Part shown: positions 8,070 to 15,714 of the stretch, piece after piece
How positions within the stretch are numbered: the first letter of the stretch is position 1
Layout of the letters: every line of letters starts with the position of its first letter
Source: Natrarchaeobius halalkaliphilus
GTDB lineage: Archaea; Halobacteriota; Halobacteria; Halobacteriales; Natrialbaceae
Direction of reading: 5' to 3'
Assembly (NCBI RefSeq): GCF_003841485.1
Contig: NZ_REFY01000003.1
Span: forward strand, 496,001-560,000
DNA length: 64,000 nt
Translations under genes and position numbers: made by a program
The notes under the pieces: generated by a model
What the model was told of the DNA's origin: nothing
Databases searched by the model: none
Seen by the model: the letters and a program-made list of their open reading frames with translations, nothing else

Positions 8070-9023
8070 CTAGAACCGACGACGACCGCCGGGACCACCC
8101 GGACCGCCGGGACCGCCCGGGCCGCCACCGAGTTGGAACTGACTCGGTGCGCGGACGTTCTGGGTCCGTTTGACGTATTCACCGTAACCCAACCCGATAA
8201 CCAGGCCGACGAGGTGGGCCATGTGAGCGACGTTTCCGCCGCCACCAGTTCCGATAAAGAAGACGCTGATGACGGCCGTTCCGGCCGTGAGCAGCCAGAT
8301 CGGAACGGGGAGGACGAAATACAGGTAGACCTTGAGGCTCGGGTTCAGCACGGTGATGACGCCCATGATCGCGAGCGCCGCACCGCTCGCGCCGAGGACG
8401 CCGCCCGCGGCGGGAATCGCTCCGAGGCCCTGCGTGATCTGGATTCCGATCTGGGCGAGACCGGCGAGTGCACCGCTGACGACGAAGAGGATCGCGAACT
8501 TCTTCGAGCCGACGTAGCGCTCGACGAGCGGGCCGAAAAAGAAGATCACGATGCTGTTGAAGACGATGTGGAAGATGTTGATCGGGCTGTGTGCGAACAC
8601 CGACGTGACCCAGGTCCAGACGTACTCCGGATTCTGTGGTGCGAGTACGAACAGGGCCCGGTGGAGGTTCGGAAAGCCGAACGCGCCGCCGACGGCGATC
8701 GCGATCCACTGCAACAAGAACGTGAGCCACATCAGCGCGAGGAACGTGTAGGTCATGTTCCCCCGGAAGTACGCGAGTGGCCCGCCAGGACCGGTATCGA
8801 TCGGCAGTTTCTCGAGAACCCGCGAGGACGCCGAGGACCGGCCGCCGTTCTGGACGCTGTCGTCGAAGCCGCTGTCGAAGACGCCGTTCGGATCGTTCCA
8901 GTCTTTCAGGCCGGAACAGCCGTGATTCTCCGGGAGTCTGTGTTCAGCACAGTAGGTCCCGCCGCAGTGCCGACAGTTGTACGGCATGCTTTCGTCTTTC
9001 CCACACGCGTCGCACTTGGCCAT
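8070..9023 (-). CDS. Rhomboid-family intramembrane serine protease with N-terminal AN1-type zinc finger
   Basis: 317 residues. Residues 1-36 form a zinc finger of the AN1 pattern (C-x2-C, then C-x2-C, YCAEHR and H-x-C ending at GC). A linker of about 55 residues follows, then six hydrophobic segments forming the rhomboid domain. The catalytic serine is in GASGAALAIMG and the catalytic histidine in NVAHMAHLVGL; the WTWVTSVFAHS segment and the NS-x-V loop fit the family. The C-terminus ends in GGP repeats and RRRF. The protease should cut membrane proteins within the bilayer, and the zinc finger may recruit substrates on the cytoplasmic face. This fusion is known in haloarchaea. Confidence 0.9.
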   Translation of the reverse strand: MAKCDACGKDESMPYNCRHCGGTYCAEHRLPENHGCSGLKDWNDPNGVFDSGFDDSVQNGGRSSASSRVLEKLPIDTGPGGPLAYFRGNMTYTFLALMWLTFLLQWIAIAVGGAFGFPNLHRALFVLAPQNPEYVWTWVTSVFAHSPINIFHIVFNSIVIFFFGPLVERYVGSKKFAILFVVSGALAGLAQIGIQITQGLGAIPAAGGVLGASGAALAIMGVITVLNPSLKVYLYFVLPVPIWLLTAGTAVISVFFIGTGGGGNVAHMAHLVGLVIGLGYGEYVKRTQNVRAPSQFQLGGGPGGPGGPGGPGGRRRF

Positions 9024-9096
9024 TGGTCCGGGGTATGCGTGGCACTGCTAAGGGATTTGGGGTTCGCGATCCCACCTGGCCGTGGGACTCGCACCG

Positions 9097-10899
9097 TCAC
9101 TCGACCGTCACGCTCTTCGCCAGGTTCCGCGGCTTGTCGATCGGTCGTCCGAGCAGGTCCGCCGTCCAGTACGCGAGCAGCTGTAGCTGAACGTTCGTCA
9201 GGATCGGAACGAGGTGTCGGTGGGTTTCCGGCACCTCGAGGACGTAATCCGCGACGGGTTCGACGGGAGCCGACGACGTCGTAACGGCCACGACGGGAGC
9301 GCCGCGCGCCTCCACTTCTCTGACGGTGCCGAGGGTTCTGTCGACGACGTCCTCGCTGCCGGTGACGAGCGCGACCACGGGTGTCCGGGGGGTCACCAGC
9401 GCGAGCGGGCCGTGTTTCAACTCGCCGGCGGCGAACCCCTCCGCGTGTTCGTACGTGATCTCTTTCATCTTCAGGGCCCCCTCGAGAGCGACGGGGTACT
9501 GGTACCGGCGGCCGACGAAGAAGTACGCGTCGGCGTCGACGATCTCTTCAGCAACGTGCCGGGCGCTCGAGGTGTCGAGGACGTGTTGAATCCTGGACGG
9601 AAGGTCGCGAAGCGCCCCGAGGAACGGCTGGGACTGGCGCTCGGCCAGAACCGAGGCGATCATCGCGAGCGTGACCTGCTGGCTGGCGAAGGACTTCGTG
9701 GCCGCGACGCTGATCTCGGGTCCGGCACGGATGTAGACGGCGGCGTCGCACTCCCTGGCCGCCGAGCTTCCGACGACGTTCGTCACGGCGAGCGTCGTCG
9801 CACCGGCCCGGTTCGCGGCTCTGAGCGCGCCGAGCGTGTCCGCCGTCTCGCCGCTCTGGGTGACGGCGACGACGAGCGTGTCGGGTTCGATCGGAATCGA
9901 GTCGGCGTCGTACTCGCTCGCGACGAACGGCTGGGCTGGAATCCCGTGTTCGCACAGGAGCGAGGCACCGTACTGCATCGCGTAAAACGACGTCCCACAG
10001 CCGACGAGCTGTACGCGATCCGTCCCGGAGCGGACGGAAGCGGGAAGCTCCGACAGCTCCAGTGAGCCGGCCATCTCCGTCACTCGCCCCCTCGTACACT
10101 GCCGAACGGCGCGTGGTTGCTCGTAGATCTCCTTTAGCATATAGTGGTCGTAGCCGCTTTTCCCGACGTCCGCCGGATCCCAGTCGATCGATTCGACGGT
10201 GGGATCGACGAGCGAACCGTTGCCGTCGGTGACGGCGACGTTCCCGGGAGTGAGTCGAACGAACTGTCCGTCCTCGAGATAGATCACCCGATCCGTGTGC
10301 TCGATGAACGCCGGCACGTCACTCGCCAGGTAGCGTTCTTTTTCCCCCAGGCCGACCACCAGCGGGGATTGTCTTCGCGAGGCGTAGATCGCGTCCGAAT
10401 CCGCAACGACGGCGGCGATCGCGTAACTCCCCTCGAGCCGGTCGAGCGCCCGTTCGAACGCCGCTTCGGGCTCGGCTCCGTCGTCGAGGAACACCCGCAT
10501 CAGGTGGGGGACCACTTCGGTGTCGGTTTCACTTTCGAATCGGTGTCCCGCCTCGACGAGTTCCGCCCGGAGCGCGTCCGCGTTCGAGATGATACCGTTG
10601 TGAACCACCGCGACTCGACCCTCACAGTCGGTGTGTGGATGTGCGTTTTCGTGGGACGGGGAGCCGTGCGTGCTCCAGCGGGTGTGTCCGATGCCGACGG
10701 CTCCGTTGAACTCCCGGTCAGCGAGCGAGTTCTCGAGCGCCGAGAGCTCGCCGGATCTCTTGTGGACGTCGAGCGTCGAGTTGGCGACCGCGATACCGGC
10801 CGAATCGTAGCCGCGGTACTCGAGTCGCTCGAGCCCGTCGAGCAGGACCTCCTGCGCCGGCTGTCGTCCGGAGCCGACGTACCCGATGATTCCGCACAT
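9097..10899 (-). CDS. glmS: Glutamine--fructose-6-phosphate aminotransferase (isomerising)
   Basis: 600 residues, the usual GlmS length. It begins MCGIIGYVG; Cys2 is the glutaminase nucleophile after removal of Met. The glutaminase half contains TRWSTHG and the class II amidotransferase pattern HPHTDC. Two SIS domains (about residues 275-600) include GCGTSFYA, VTQSGETADT and AATKSFASQ, and the protein ends in LAKSVTVE. It makes glucosamine-6-phosphate, the entry to UDP-GlcNAc used for haloarchaeal glycans. Its ATG overlaps the TGA of the upstream glmU-like gene (ATGA at 10896-10901 region), so the two are coupled in one sugar-nucleotide operon. Confidence 0.95.
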   Translation of the reverse strand: MCGIIGYVGSGRQPAQEVLLDGLERLEYRGYDSAGIAVANSTLDVHKRSGELSALENSLADREFNGAVGIGHTRWSTHGSPSHENAHPHTDCEGRVAVVHNGIISNADALRAELVEAGHRFESETDTEVVPHLMRVFLDDGAEPEAAFERALDRLEGSYAIAAVVADSDAIYASRRQSPLVVGLGEKERYLASDVPAFIEHTDRVIYLEDGQFVRLTPGNVAVTDGNGSLVDPTVESIDWDPADVGKSGYDHYMLKEIYEQPRAVRQCTRGRVTEMAGSLELSELPASVRSGTDRVQLVGCGTSFYAMQYGASLLCEHGIPAQPFVASEYDADSIPIEPDTLVVAVTQSGETADTLGALRAANRAGATTLAVTNVVGSSAARECDAAVYIRAGPEISVAATKSFASQQVTLAMIASVLAERQSQPFLGALRDLPSRIQHVLDTSSARHVAEEIVDADAYFFVGRRYQYPVALEGALKMKEITYEHAEGFAAGELKHGPLALVTPRTPVVALVTGSEDVVDRTLGTVREVEARGAPVVAVTTSSAPVEPVADYVLEVPETHRHLVPILTNVQLQLLAYWTADLLGRPIDKPRNLAKSVTVE

Positions 10900-12077
10900 C
10901 AGTGGCCGACCTCCGTTCGTCCGGTGTTGCGTCCGCTGACGATCGAGCCGGTTCGAACGACGGCATCCGAACCGACGATCGAACCCGGCGCGTATCGCGT
11001 TGCTCCGCGGTCCTCGACGCGATCGCCGAAGAGCGCACCGAGACGACGATCCTCGAAAATCCGGTCCCCGATACGTACGTCGCCCGGACCGCCGGGGACG
11101 ACCGTTCCGGCCCCGATGTGGACGCCGCGTCCGATGACGCAGTCTAGGAGCGTCGCGCCCTGGCCGACTCGCACGTCAGCGTCGACGACGCACCGCTCGA
11201 CGACGGCGTTCGAGCCGACCGTCGTATTCGCACCGAGACAGACGTCGGGTCCGACGACCGCTCCCGCCCCGATTTCGCAGCCCGGTGCGGCGACGATCGG
11301 CGGCCTGAGCGCCGCCGACTCGTGGACCCGCGTCGACGTGAGATCCACGTCGTCGACTCGCGAATCGGTTTCGACGATCAGGTCAGCGACTTCGAGCAGA
11401 TCCCACGGATAGGTCGCGTCCGCCCAGAAGCCGTCCGATTCGACGCCGACGACGGAGTCGCCCGACTCGATCTGTCCCTCAATCGCGTCGACGATCAAGT
11501 GCTCTCCCGCCCGCGGCGTCGCTCGTCTGATAGCGTCGAAAACCGTCTGATCGAACGCGTAGACGCCCGAGTTGAGTCGATACTCCCGATCGTCTCGGGG
11601 AGCTTCGACGATTTCGGAGATGGTCCCGTTATCTGTCAACACGCCACCGTACTCACCGATATCGCTCCGTCGCAGGAGTCCGATCGTCGTGACGGCACGG
11701 CTCGCGGCGTGTCTCTCGAGGACGTCGCGAACGATGCGATTGTCGATGACCTGGTCGCCGTTGACGAGGAGAAACGATCCGTCGACGTGTGGCTCGGCCG
11801 GGAGGACCGCGTGACCGGTTCCGAGTTGCTTCTCCTGGACGGCGTACGTGAGCGGGACGTCGCGGTACGATGGGCCGAAGTGAGACTGGACGTCGGTTCG
11901 TTTGTACCCGACGACGACCACGATGGACGTGATCCCCGCGTCGATCAGCGCGTCGAAGACGTACTCGAGAATGGGACGAACTCCCGCGGGAAGCATCGGC
12001 TTCGGACGGTGTCGCGTAAGCGGTCGAAGCCGCTTTCCCTCCCCAGCGGCGAGGACGACGGCCGTTCGATCGGACAT
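10899..12077 (-). CDS. glmU: Bifunctional sugar-1-phosphate nucleotidylyltransferase/acetyltransferase (GlmU-like)
   Basis: 392 residues from ATG at 12077; the frame runs on to 12104, but the MSDRTAVVLAAGEG start fits the family. The N-terminal nucleotidyltransferase has AAGEGKRLRPLT and KPMLPAG, with the catalytic aspartate in LVNGDQVID. The C-terminal third is a left-handed beta-helix of hexapeptide repeats (for example IGAGAVVGPDVCLGANTTVG). Together they suggest acetylation of GlcN-1-P and formation of UDP-GlcNAc. The close match of position to glmS, with the stop codon overlapping the glmS ATG, supports this pathway. A related glucose-1-phosphate thymidylyltransferase function cannot be excluded on sequence alone. 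Confidence 0.87.
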   Translation of the reverse strand: MSDRTAVVLAAGEGKRLRPLTRHRPKPMLPAGVRPILEYVFDALIDAGITSIVVVVGYKRTDVQSHFGPSYRDVPLTYAVQEKQLGTGHAVLPAEPHVDGSFLLVNGDQVIDNRIVRDVLERHAASRAVTTIGLLRRSDIGEYGGVLTDNGTISEIVEAPRDDREYRLNSGVYAFDQTVFDAIRRATPRAGEHLIVDAIEGQIESGDSVVGVESDGFWADATYPWDLLEVADLIVETDSRVDDVDLTSTRVHESAALRPPIVAAPGCEIGAGAVVGPDVCLGANTTVGSNAVVERCVVDADVRVGQGATLLDCVIGRGVHIGAGTVVPGGPGDVRIGDRIFEDRRLGALFGDRVEDRGATRYAPGSIVGSDAVVRTGSIVSGRNTGRTEVGH

Positions 12078-12205
12078 GGCAGTACGGCCCATGGCGACCA
12101 CCATAAAGCACCACCCGGAAGCCTCGAGCGGGAACGTGATCGTCGACCGCCGCCAGCGGACGAGAAAGCGTCGCGTTCAAGGGGCGGGGCGGCGGACTGT
12201 CGGCC

Positions 12206-12985
12206 ATGATCGTGGTTGTTCCCGTCGCTCCGCCGCGAACGGACCTCGCCTGCGCTTCGCTGGTCGAGACGACGCCGTTGACCGACGCCCAGGCTGTCGC
12301 CCTCTACGAGGCCGCCGTCACCGACGTCCTCCGCGCTGCCGCGGCAAGCGGTGGCGACCTGCTGGTGAACTATCGCGACGAGGGAACGATTCCCGACGGG
12401 GTCGGCGGAACCGGTGGAGCGAAAACCGACGAGGCCGGCGGATCGACCGCCGATCCGGAGGACGAGGTTCGCACCCTCGTCGGGGACGCGTTAGAGAGCG
12501 TCGAGGACGTCCGATTCGAGCGACAGGTCGGCTCGAGTCACGCGGCGCGGATCGGAAACACCGTGACGCACCTGCTCGAGCGCGAGGATGCGGGAACCGT
12601 CGGCGTTCTGGAGCCGACGGCACCGCTGGTCGGGCGCTCCGAGATCGACAGCGCGTCGATGTCGCTTCGCCGCTACGATGCGGTTCTCGGTCCGTCGTCC
12701 GGTGGCCGAGTCTACTTCGCCGGATTCTGCGACCCGATCGACTTCACCGACGCGTACGCGACGCCGTCGCTCGCGACGCTCGCGAGGGGGGTCGAAGCCG
12801 CAGGTCTGAATCTCGGCTTCGCACCCGTCGTCCCGACCATCGCGACGGAGTCGGGGCTCTGTGCGACGATCGCCGCGCTCGAGGCTCGCCGGATCGCCGG
12901 TCGTCCGGGTGCTACCGCGACCGGACGCGCCGTCGACGAGCTGGGGCTGACAGTCGGAGGGGATGGACGACTCGAGCGCGAGTAG
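12206..12985 (+). CDS. DUF2064/TIGR04282-like nucleotidyltransferase-fold protein
   Basis: 259 residues. It starts with a hydrophobic beta strand (MIVVVPVAPPRTDLA) and has ALYEAAVTDVLRAAAASGGDLLVNY, then VGVLEPTAPLVGRSEI and VLGPSSGGRVYFAGF. This is the layout of DUF2064 proteins, which adopt a glycosyltransferase/nucleotidyltransferase fold. An acidic insert of about 35 residues (around residues 58-92) separates strands. The substrate is unknown. It is divergent from glmU (128 nt apart), so a link with sugar-nucleotide metabolism is possible but is inferred from position only. A tRNA-Ser gene follows 42 nt downstream. Confidence 0.7.
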   Translation: MIVVVPVAPPRTDLACASLVETTPLTDAQAVALYEAAVTDVLRAAAASGGDLLVNYRDEGTIPDGVGGTGGAKTDEAGGSTADPEDEVRTLVGDALESVEDVRFERQVGSSHAARIGNTVTHLLEREDAGTVGVLEPTAPLVGRSEIDSASMSLRRYDAVLGPSSGGRVYFAGFCDPIDFTDAYATPSLATLARGVEAAGLNLGFAPVVPTIATESGLCATIAALEARRIAGRPGATATGRAVDELGLTVGGDGRLERE

Positions 12986-12995
12986 ACCGATAACC

Positions 12996-13004
12996 CTTTT
13001 TGAA
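12996..13004 (+). promoter_or_regulatory. Candidate TATA box of the tRNA-Ser gene
   Basis: A T-rich stretch (CCTTTTTGA) lies about 25-30 nt before the first base of tRNA-Ser(UGA). That is the normal archaeal TATA distance. No other promoter is needed between the upstream CDS stop at 12985 and the tRNA. Confidence 0.4.
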
Positions 13005-13026
13005 CGCGCCGGGAACGGGTAGACGA

Positions 13027-13110
13027 GGTGGGGTGGCAGAGCGGCCCAACGCGCCTGCCTTGAGAGCAGGTGGCTGTCAAGCCTCATGGGTTCAAATCCC
13101 ATCCCCACCG
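13027..13110 (+). tRNA. tRNA-Ser (anticodon UGA)
   Basis: 84 nt. The acceptor arms GGTGGGG (13027-13033) and CCCCACC (13103-13109) pair perfectly, with discriminator G at 13110 and no encoded CCA. The anticodon stem CCTGC/GCAGG encloses a CTTGAGA loop, giving anticodon TGA at 13061-13063. A long variable arm (TGGCTGTCAAGCCTC region) is the class II hallmark of serine tRNAs. The T arm is ATGGG-TTCAAAT-CCCAT. No intron is present. Confidence 0.96.
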
Positions 13111-13243
13111 TTTTCCACCGATCGATCGGTTTTTCCGGCGAGCACGAGCGACGAGCGAAGCGAGATTCCGCCGACGAACTCGAGACTCCGGCTAGCGCCG
13201 AGAACGGGAAAACCTATGTGGGTCCGATCGACAGCGGAGTGCA

Positions 13244-13450
13244 ATGGACGAGAACAGAACCGTCGTCGACATACTCGAGCGGGTTCGCGAGTCGCGTCGA
13301 CACAGGCGGTGTCCCGATTGCGAGGAGGTCTGCGTGATCCGCGGGTTCAGAGGAGAGTACCGCTGGGAGTGTTCGAACTGTGAGAGCCTCGGAATCGGAT
13401 ACGCGACTCGAGCCGCCGCACTGGACGGGATCCGAAACCGACGCGGATAG
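13244..13450 (+). CDS. Small zinc-ribbon protein
   Basis: 68 residues. An N-terminal amphipathic helix (VVDILERVRESRRHRR) precedes a four-cysteine zinc ribbon, CPDCEEVC, then CSNCESLG. Such CPxCG-like micro-proteins are numerous in haloarchaea and often regulate transcription or metabolism, but no specific function is readable here. An AT-rich TATA-like stretch (AAAACCTATG, about 13206-13215) lies roughly 30 nt before the start, consistent with a nearly leaderless transcript. Confidence 0.7.
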   Translation: MDENRTVVDILERVRESRRHRRCPDCEEVCVIRGFRGEYRWECSNCESLGIGYATRAAALDGIRNRRG

Positions 13451-13569
13451 TCCGTATCTGCGGTGGCAGTGAGATAGATCGTTGATATTGACGTCAGCGT
13501 CAGCAAGAACGGTTCGAATGCGAGAGTGCGCGACTGCCACGAACGCCGGCGACCCTCCCGCCGAGCTAG

Positions 13570-14034
13570 TCATCGAAGGGCGTTCAACACGTCCTCCGGA
13601 GCGTCCTCGAGATCGTCCGGGAGCCGACGAATGTCCCAGGCGACGTCGGTCACGATGTGGACGTAGAGGACGACACCGGTGATGAGCCCGAGCGGAGTCG
13701 ATTCGACGGCGACGACGGAAACGACCGCGACGGTGATCAGGAGGTGGCTCAGCAGTCGCGAGAGAAGACCGACGTCGCCCCGGTCGAAGAGACGGTCCTG
13801 ATCGACGACGGCGGCGCTCGGATGTGTAACGCAAAATCGGAGTGCGTTCCAGTCACCCGTCCTGAGACGGGCGATGACGAAGTGGTCGAGGTCGATGAAA
13901 ACGCCGATAGCGGTTCCGTAGGCGACGACGATACCGAGCGGGACGACGACGCCACCGACGTCGATCGGCGGGAGGAAGAAGACCAGAATTGCCGTCACGA
14001 CGAGCGACGTGACGGCGTGGTGTCTCGAGTACAT
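13570..14034 (-). CDS. Predicted membrane-bound metal-dependent hydrolase (YdjM/DUF457-like)
   Basis: 154 residues, mostly hydrophobic, with about four transmembrane segments. Conserved-looking metal-ligand residues are MYSRHHAVTS at the N-terminus, IDLDHFVIARL in the middle, THPSAAVVD and LYVHIVTDVAWD at the end. This His/Asp spacing resembles the LexA-binding/YdjM inner-membrane hydrolase group, whose true activity is unknown. Another member of this type occurs at 57139-57639. It is convergent with the zinc-ribbon gene and 30 nt downstream of the cupin gene. Confidence 0.6.
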   Translation of the reverse strand: MYSRHHAVTSLVVTAILVFFLPPIDVGGVVVPLGIVVAYGTAIGVFIDLDHFVIARLRTGDWNALRFCVTHPSAAVVDQDRLFDRGDVGLLSRLLSHLLITVAVVSVVAVESTPLGLITGVVLYVHIVTDVAWDIRRLPDDLEDAPEDVLNALR

Positions 14035-14064
14035 CGGTGGAGAGTCCGGAGCGTGGGGATCGCG

Positions 14065-14442
14065 CTAGCCGGCGAAACCGGTGAGCAGCCATTCGCCACC
14101 CTCGTCGTCGTCGTCACCGATGCTCGGTGCGCTCACGAGGACGAACGCGCTCTCTTCGTCGCCGTTTTGGATCTGGCGGGTCGACTCGGGCGGGATCCAG
14201 AGCGCGTCTCCCGTCTCCATCTCGATCGGATCCTCGTCGACGACGACCGTCGCCTCGCCTTCGATCAGGACGTAGACTTCCTCGTGATCGTTGTCGGCGT
14301 GGTCGTGAGACTGACTCATCCAGCCGGGGTCACACCGGGCGACCGTCACGCCGACGCGTTCGGTCTCGAGCGGATCGCTGAGAAAGTGCATCGCGCTCGA
14401 GACCTGATCGACGTCTTCGTAGTTCACCTTTCGGTAGGACAT
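14065..14442 (-). CDS. Cupin-domain protein
   Basis: 125 residues forming a single conserved beta barrel. Cupin motif 1 is visible as HDHADNDHEEVYVLIEGEA, with three histidines and a glutamate for metal. Motif 2 is the GDALWIPPESTRQI region, which lacks the usual terminal histidine at the expected position (a glutamine is there). Single-domain cupins of this kind are sugar or small-molecule binding or isomerising proteins; no substrate is evident. It reads in the same direction as the downstream membrane hydrolase gene, about 30 nt away. Confidence 0.8.
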   Translation of the reverse strand: MSYRKVNYEDVDQVSSAMHFLSDPLETERVGVTVARCDPGWMSQSHDHADNDHEEVYVLIEGEATVVVDEDPIEMETGDALWIPPESTRQIQNGDEESAFVLVSAPSIGDDDDEGGEWLLTGFAG

Positions 14443-14526
14443 ACGGACCCATTCGATGGGATAACAGTAAAACTACGCGTTCCGCGGGGGCCCAGCGGAA
14501 CCGAGTCGACCGTTTCGTCGACGAGC

Positions 14527-15129
14527 CTAGAGCAGCGGAGCGACGACCGCGCTGAACTCGTACTCGTAGACGTGATTGAGCAACAGATAGGTGACGATTC
14601 CGAGAGCCAGACTCAGGATCCACGACCCGGCGGCGACGCGTCCGATTCGAGCGTGTGGCGTCCGTCGAAGTTCGTTCGGCGTGTGCGTGATGCCGAGAAT
14701 CAGCGCGTAGAGAACGACGGGGACGGCCACGATCGAGAGGACGATGTGAATCGCCAGCATGACGAGATACGCGTAGTAGACGGAATCGGGGCCGACGAAC
14801 AGCTTTTCGCCCCCGCCACCGACCCTGATCAGGTAGACGACCAGAAAGAGGAGGATCAACGCGAACGCGCTCGTCATCGCCAGTCGATGCCTGTCGACCT
14901 GGTCGGTTCGGATCCAGTACCAGCCGGCGACGAGCAACGCAAGCGTGAGGGAGTTGATCACCGCAATGGCGTGGGTAAAGAGCGTTATCTGTGGGTTCGT
15001 CAGATCCGGATAGATGGGTAACTCGAGGAGGAACGTCCCGATGACCAGCGCGTAGCCGACGATCGTCAACGCGATCGTTACGCCGAGGGGACGCTCTCGA
15101 AGTCGTCGTCTCGCACCCGCGGTTTCCAT
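14527..15129 (-). CDS. DUF420 (YozB-type) membrane protein
   Basis: 200 residues from ATG at 15129; the longer frame upstream is arginine-rich and not membrane-like. Five to six hydrophobic helices are visible. Histidines lie in ITLFTHAIAVINS, DRHRLAM, AYLVMLAIHIVLS and RRTPHARIGR, the pattern of DUF420 proteins, which are related to haem-copper oxidase assembly (CtaG/caa3 accessory-like) proteins. No oxidase genes are adjacent here. The four spaced histidines could bind haem or copper; this is inference. Confidence 0.75.
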   Translation of the reverse strand: METAGARRRLRERPLGVTIALTIVGYALVIGTFLLELPIYPDLTNPQITLFTHAIAVINSLTLALLVAGWYWIRTDQVDRHRLAMTSAFALILLFLVVYLIRVGGGGEKLFVGPDSVYYAYLVMLAIHIVLSIVAVPVVLYALILGITHTPNELRRTPHARIGRVAAGSWILSLALGIVTYLLLNHVYEYEFSAVVAPLL

Positions 15130-15170
15130 ATCTGATTCTCGGAGAGACGCCGTATCTGTCTTACTGTTCG

Positions 15171-15488
15171 CTACGAATCTTCGAACCCTTCGAGTCCGGA
15201 CCGCGGCTCCACCGTCACCGAGCCGTTCGGTTCGACCAGAATCCGATAGCCACAGTAGACGAACGAAACGGTGCCGCCGGATCGGTGCCGTCCATCGGGT
15301 CGATCCGCGAACAGCGAATCGAGCGCGTCCGGATCGATAACCGAGTTGAGCGGTTCGTACTCGGGTGGACAAAGCGCATCGGTCGGCACACCTTCGGCGC
15401 TGGCGACGGCTTCGACGACTGCGTGACTGGCCGATCGCTGTGTCCGTTCGTCGACGTCATTGCCGCCGCGCTCCATGTGTCCCGGCAC
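15171..15488 (-). CDS. HalOD1 output-domain protein
   Basis: 105 residues (an internal ATG four codons in, at 15476, is a possible alternative start). It carries a HalOD1 domain: SHAVVEAVASAEGVPTDAL, then PLNSVIDPDALDSLF, and a final beta pair VSFVYCGYRILVEPNGSVTVE. HalOD1 is a haloarchaea-specific output domain often found in signal-transduction proteins. Here it stands alone, as many paralogues do. Its partner is unknown. Confidence 0.8.
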   Translation of the reverse strand: MPGHMERGGNDVDERTQRSASHAVVEAVASAEGVPTDALCPPEYEPLNSVIDPDALDSLFADRPDGRHRSGGTVSFVYCGYRILVEPNGSVTVEPRSGLEGFEDS

Positions 15489-15634
15489 TTTCGAATCCGA
15501 TCGAATAAACCTGTCCTTCCGGGCCCATCGTTCGGCAGTTTCGCCACTCGAAACCTTCGATATCGAAGGGTTGGGTTATCGACGGAGTGTCACAACGGAT
15601 CGAAACGAACGAGTCGCTCGAGTGCGACCCTCTC

Positions 15635-15714
15635 GTACGGTCCGTTATGATTCTTTACCGGTGATAGCTGTCCCGTCCGAGCGATCGCCGGTAAAACGGG
15701 ACAACGATCCGTAT
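15635..15714. repeat. Palindromic intergenic repeat, divergent copy
   Basis: The ends are GTACGG and CCGTAT, and the arms share TACGG-x-x-CGTT and TTTACCGG-x-GAT in inverted orientation. This is a degenerate member of the repeat family at 35495, 56951, 57046 and 61400. An inner hairpin TGTCCCGT/ACGGGACA is also present. It ends exactly at the leuS stop codon (15714), so it may act as part of the leuS 3' end. It is the most diverged of the five copies. Confidence 0.5.
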
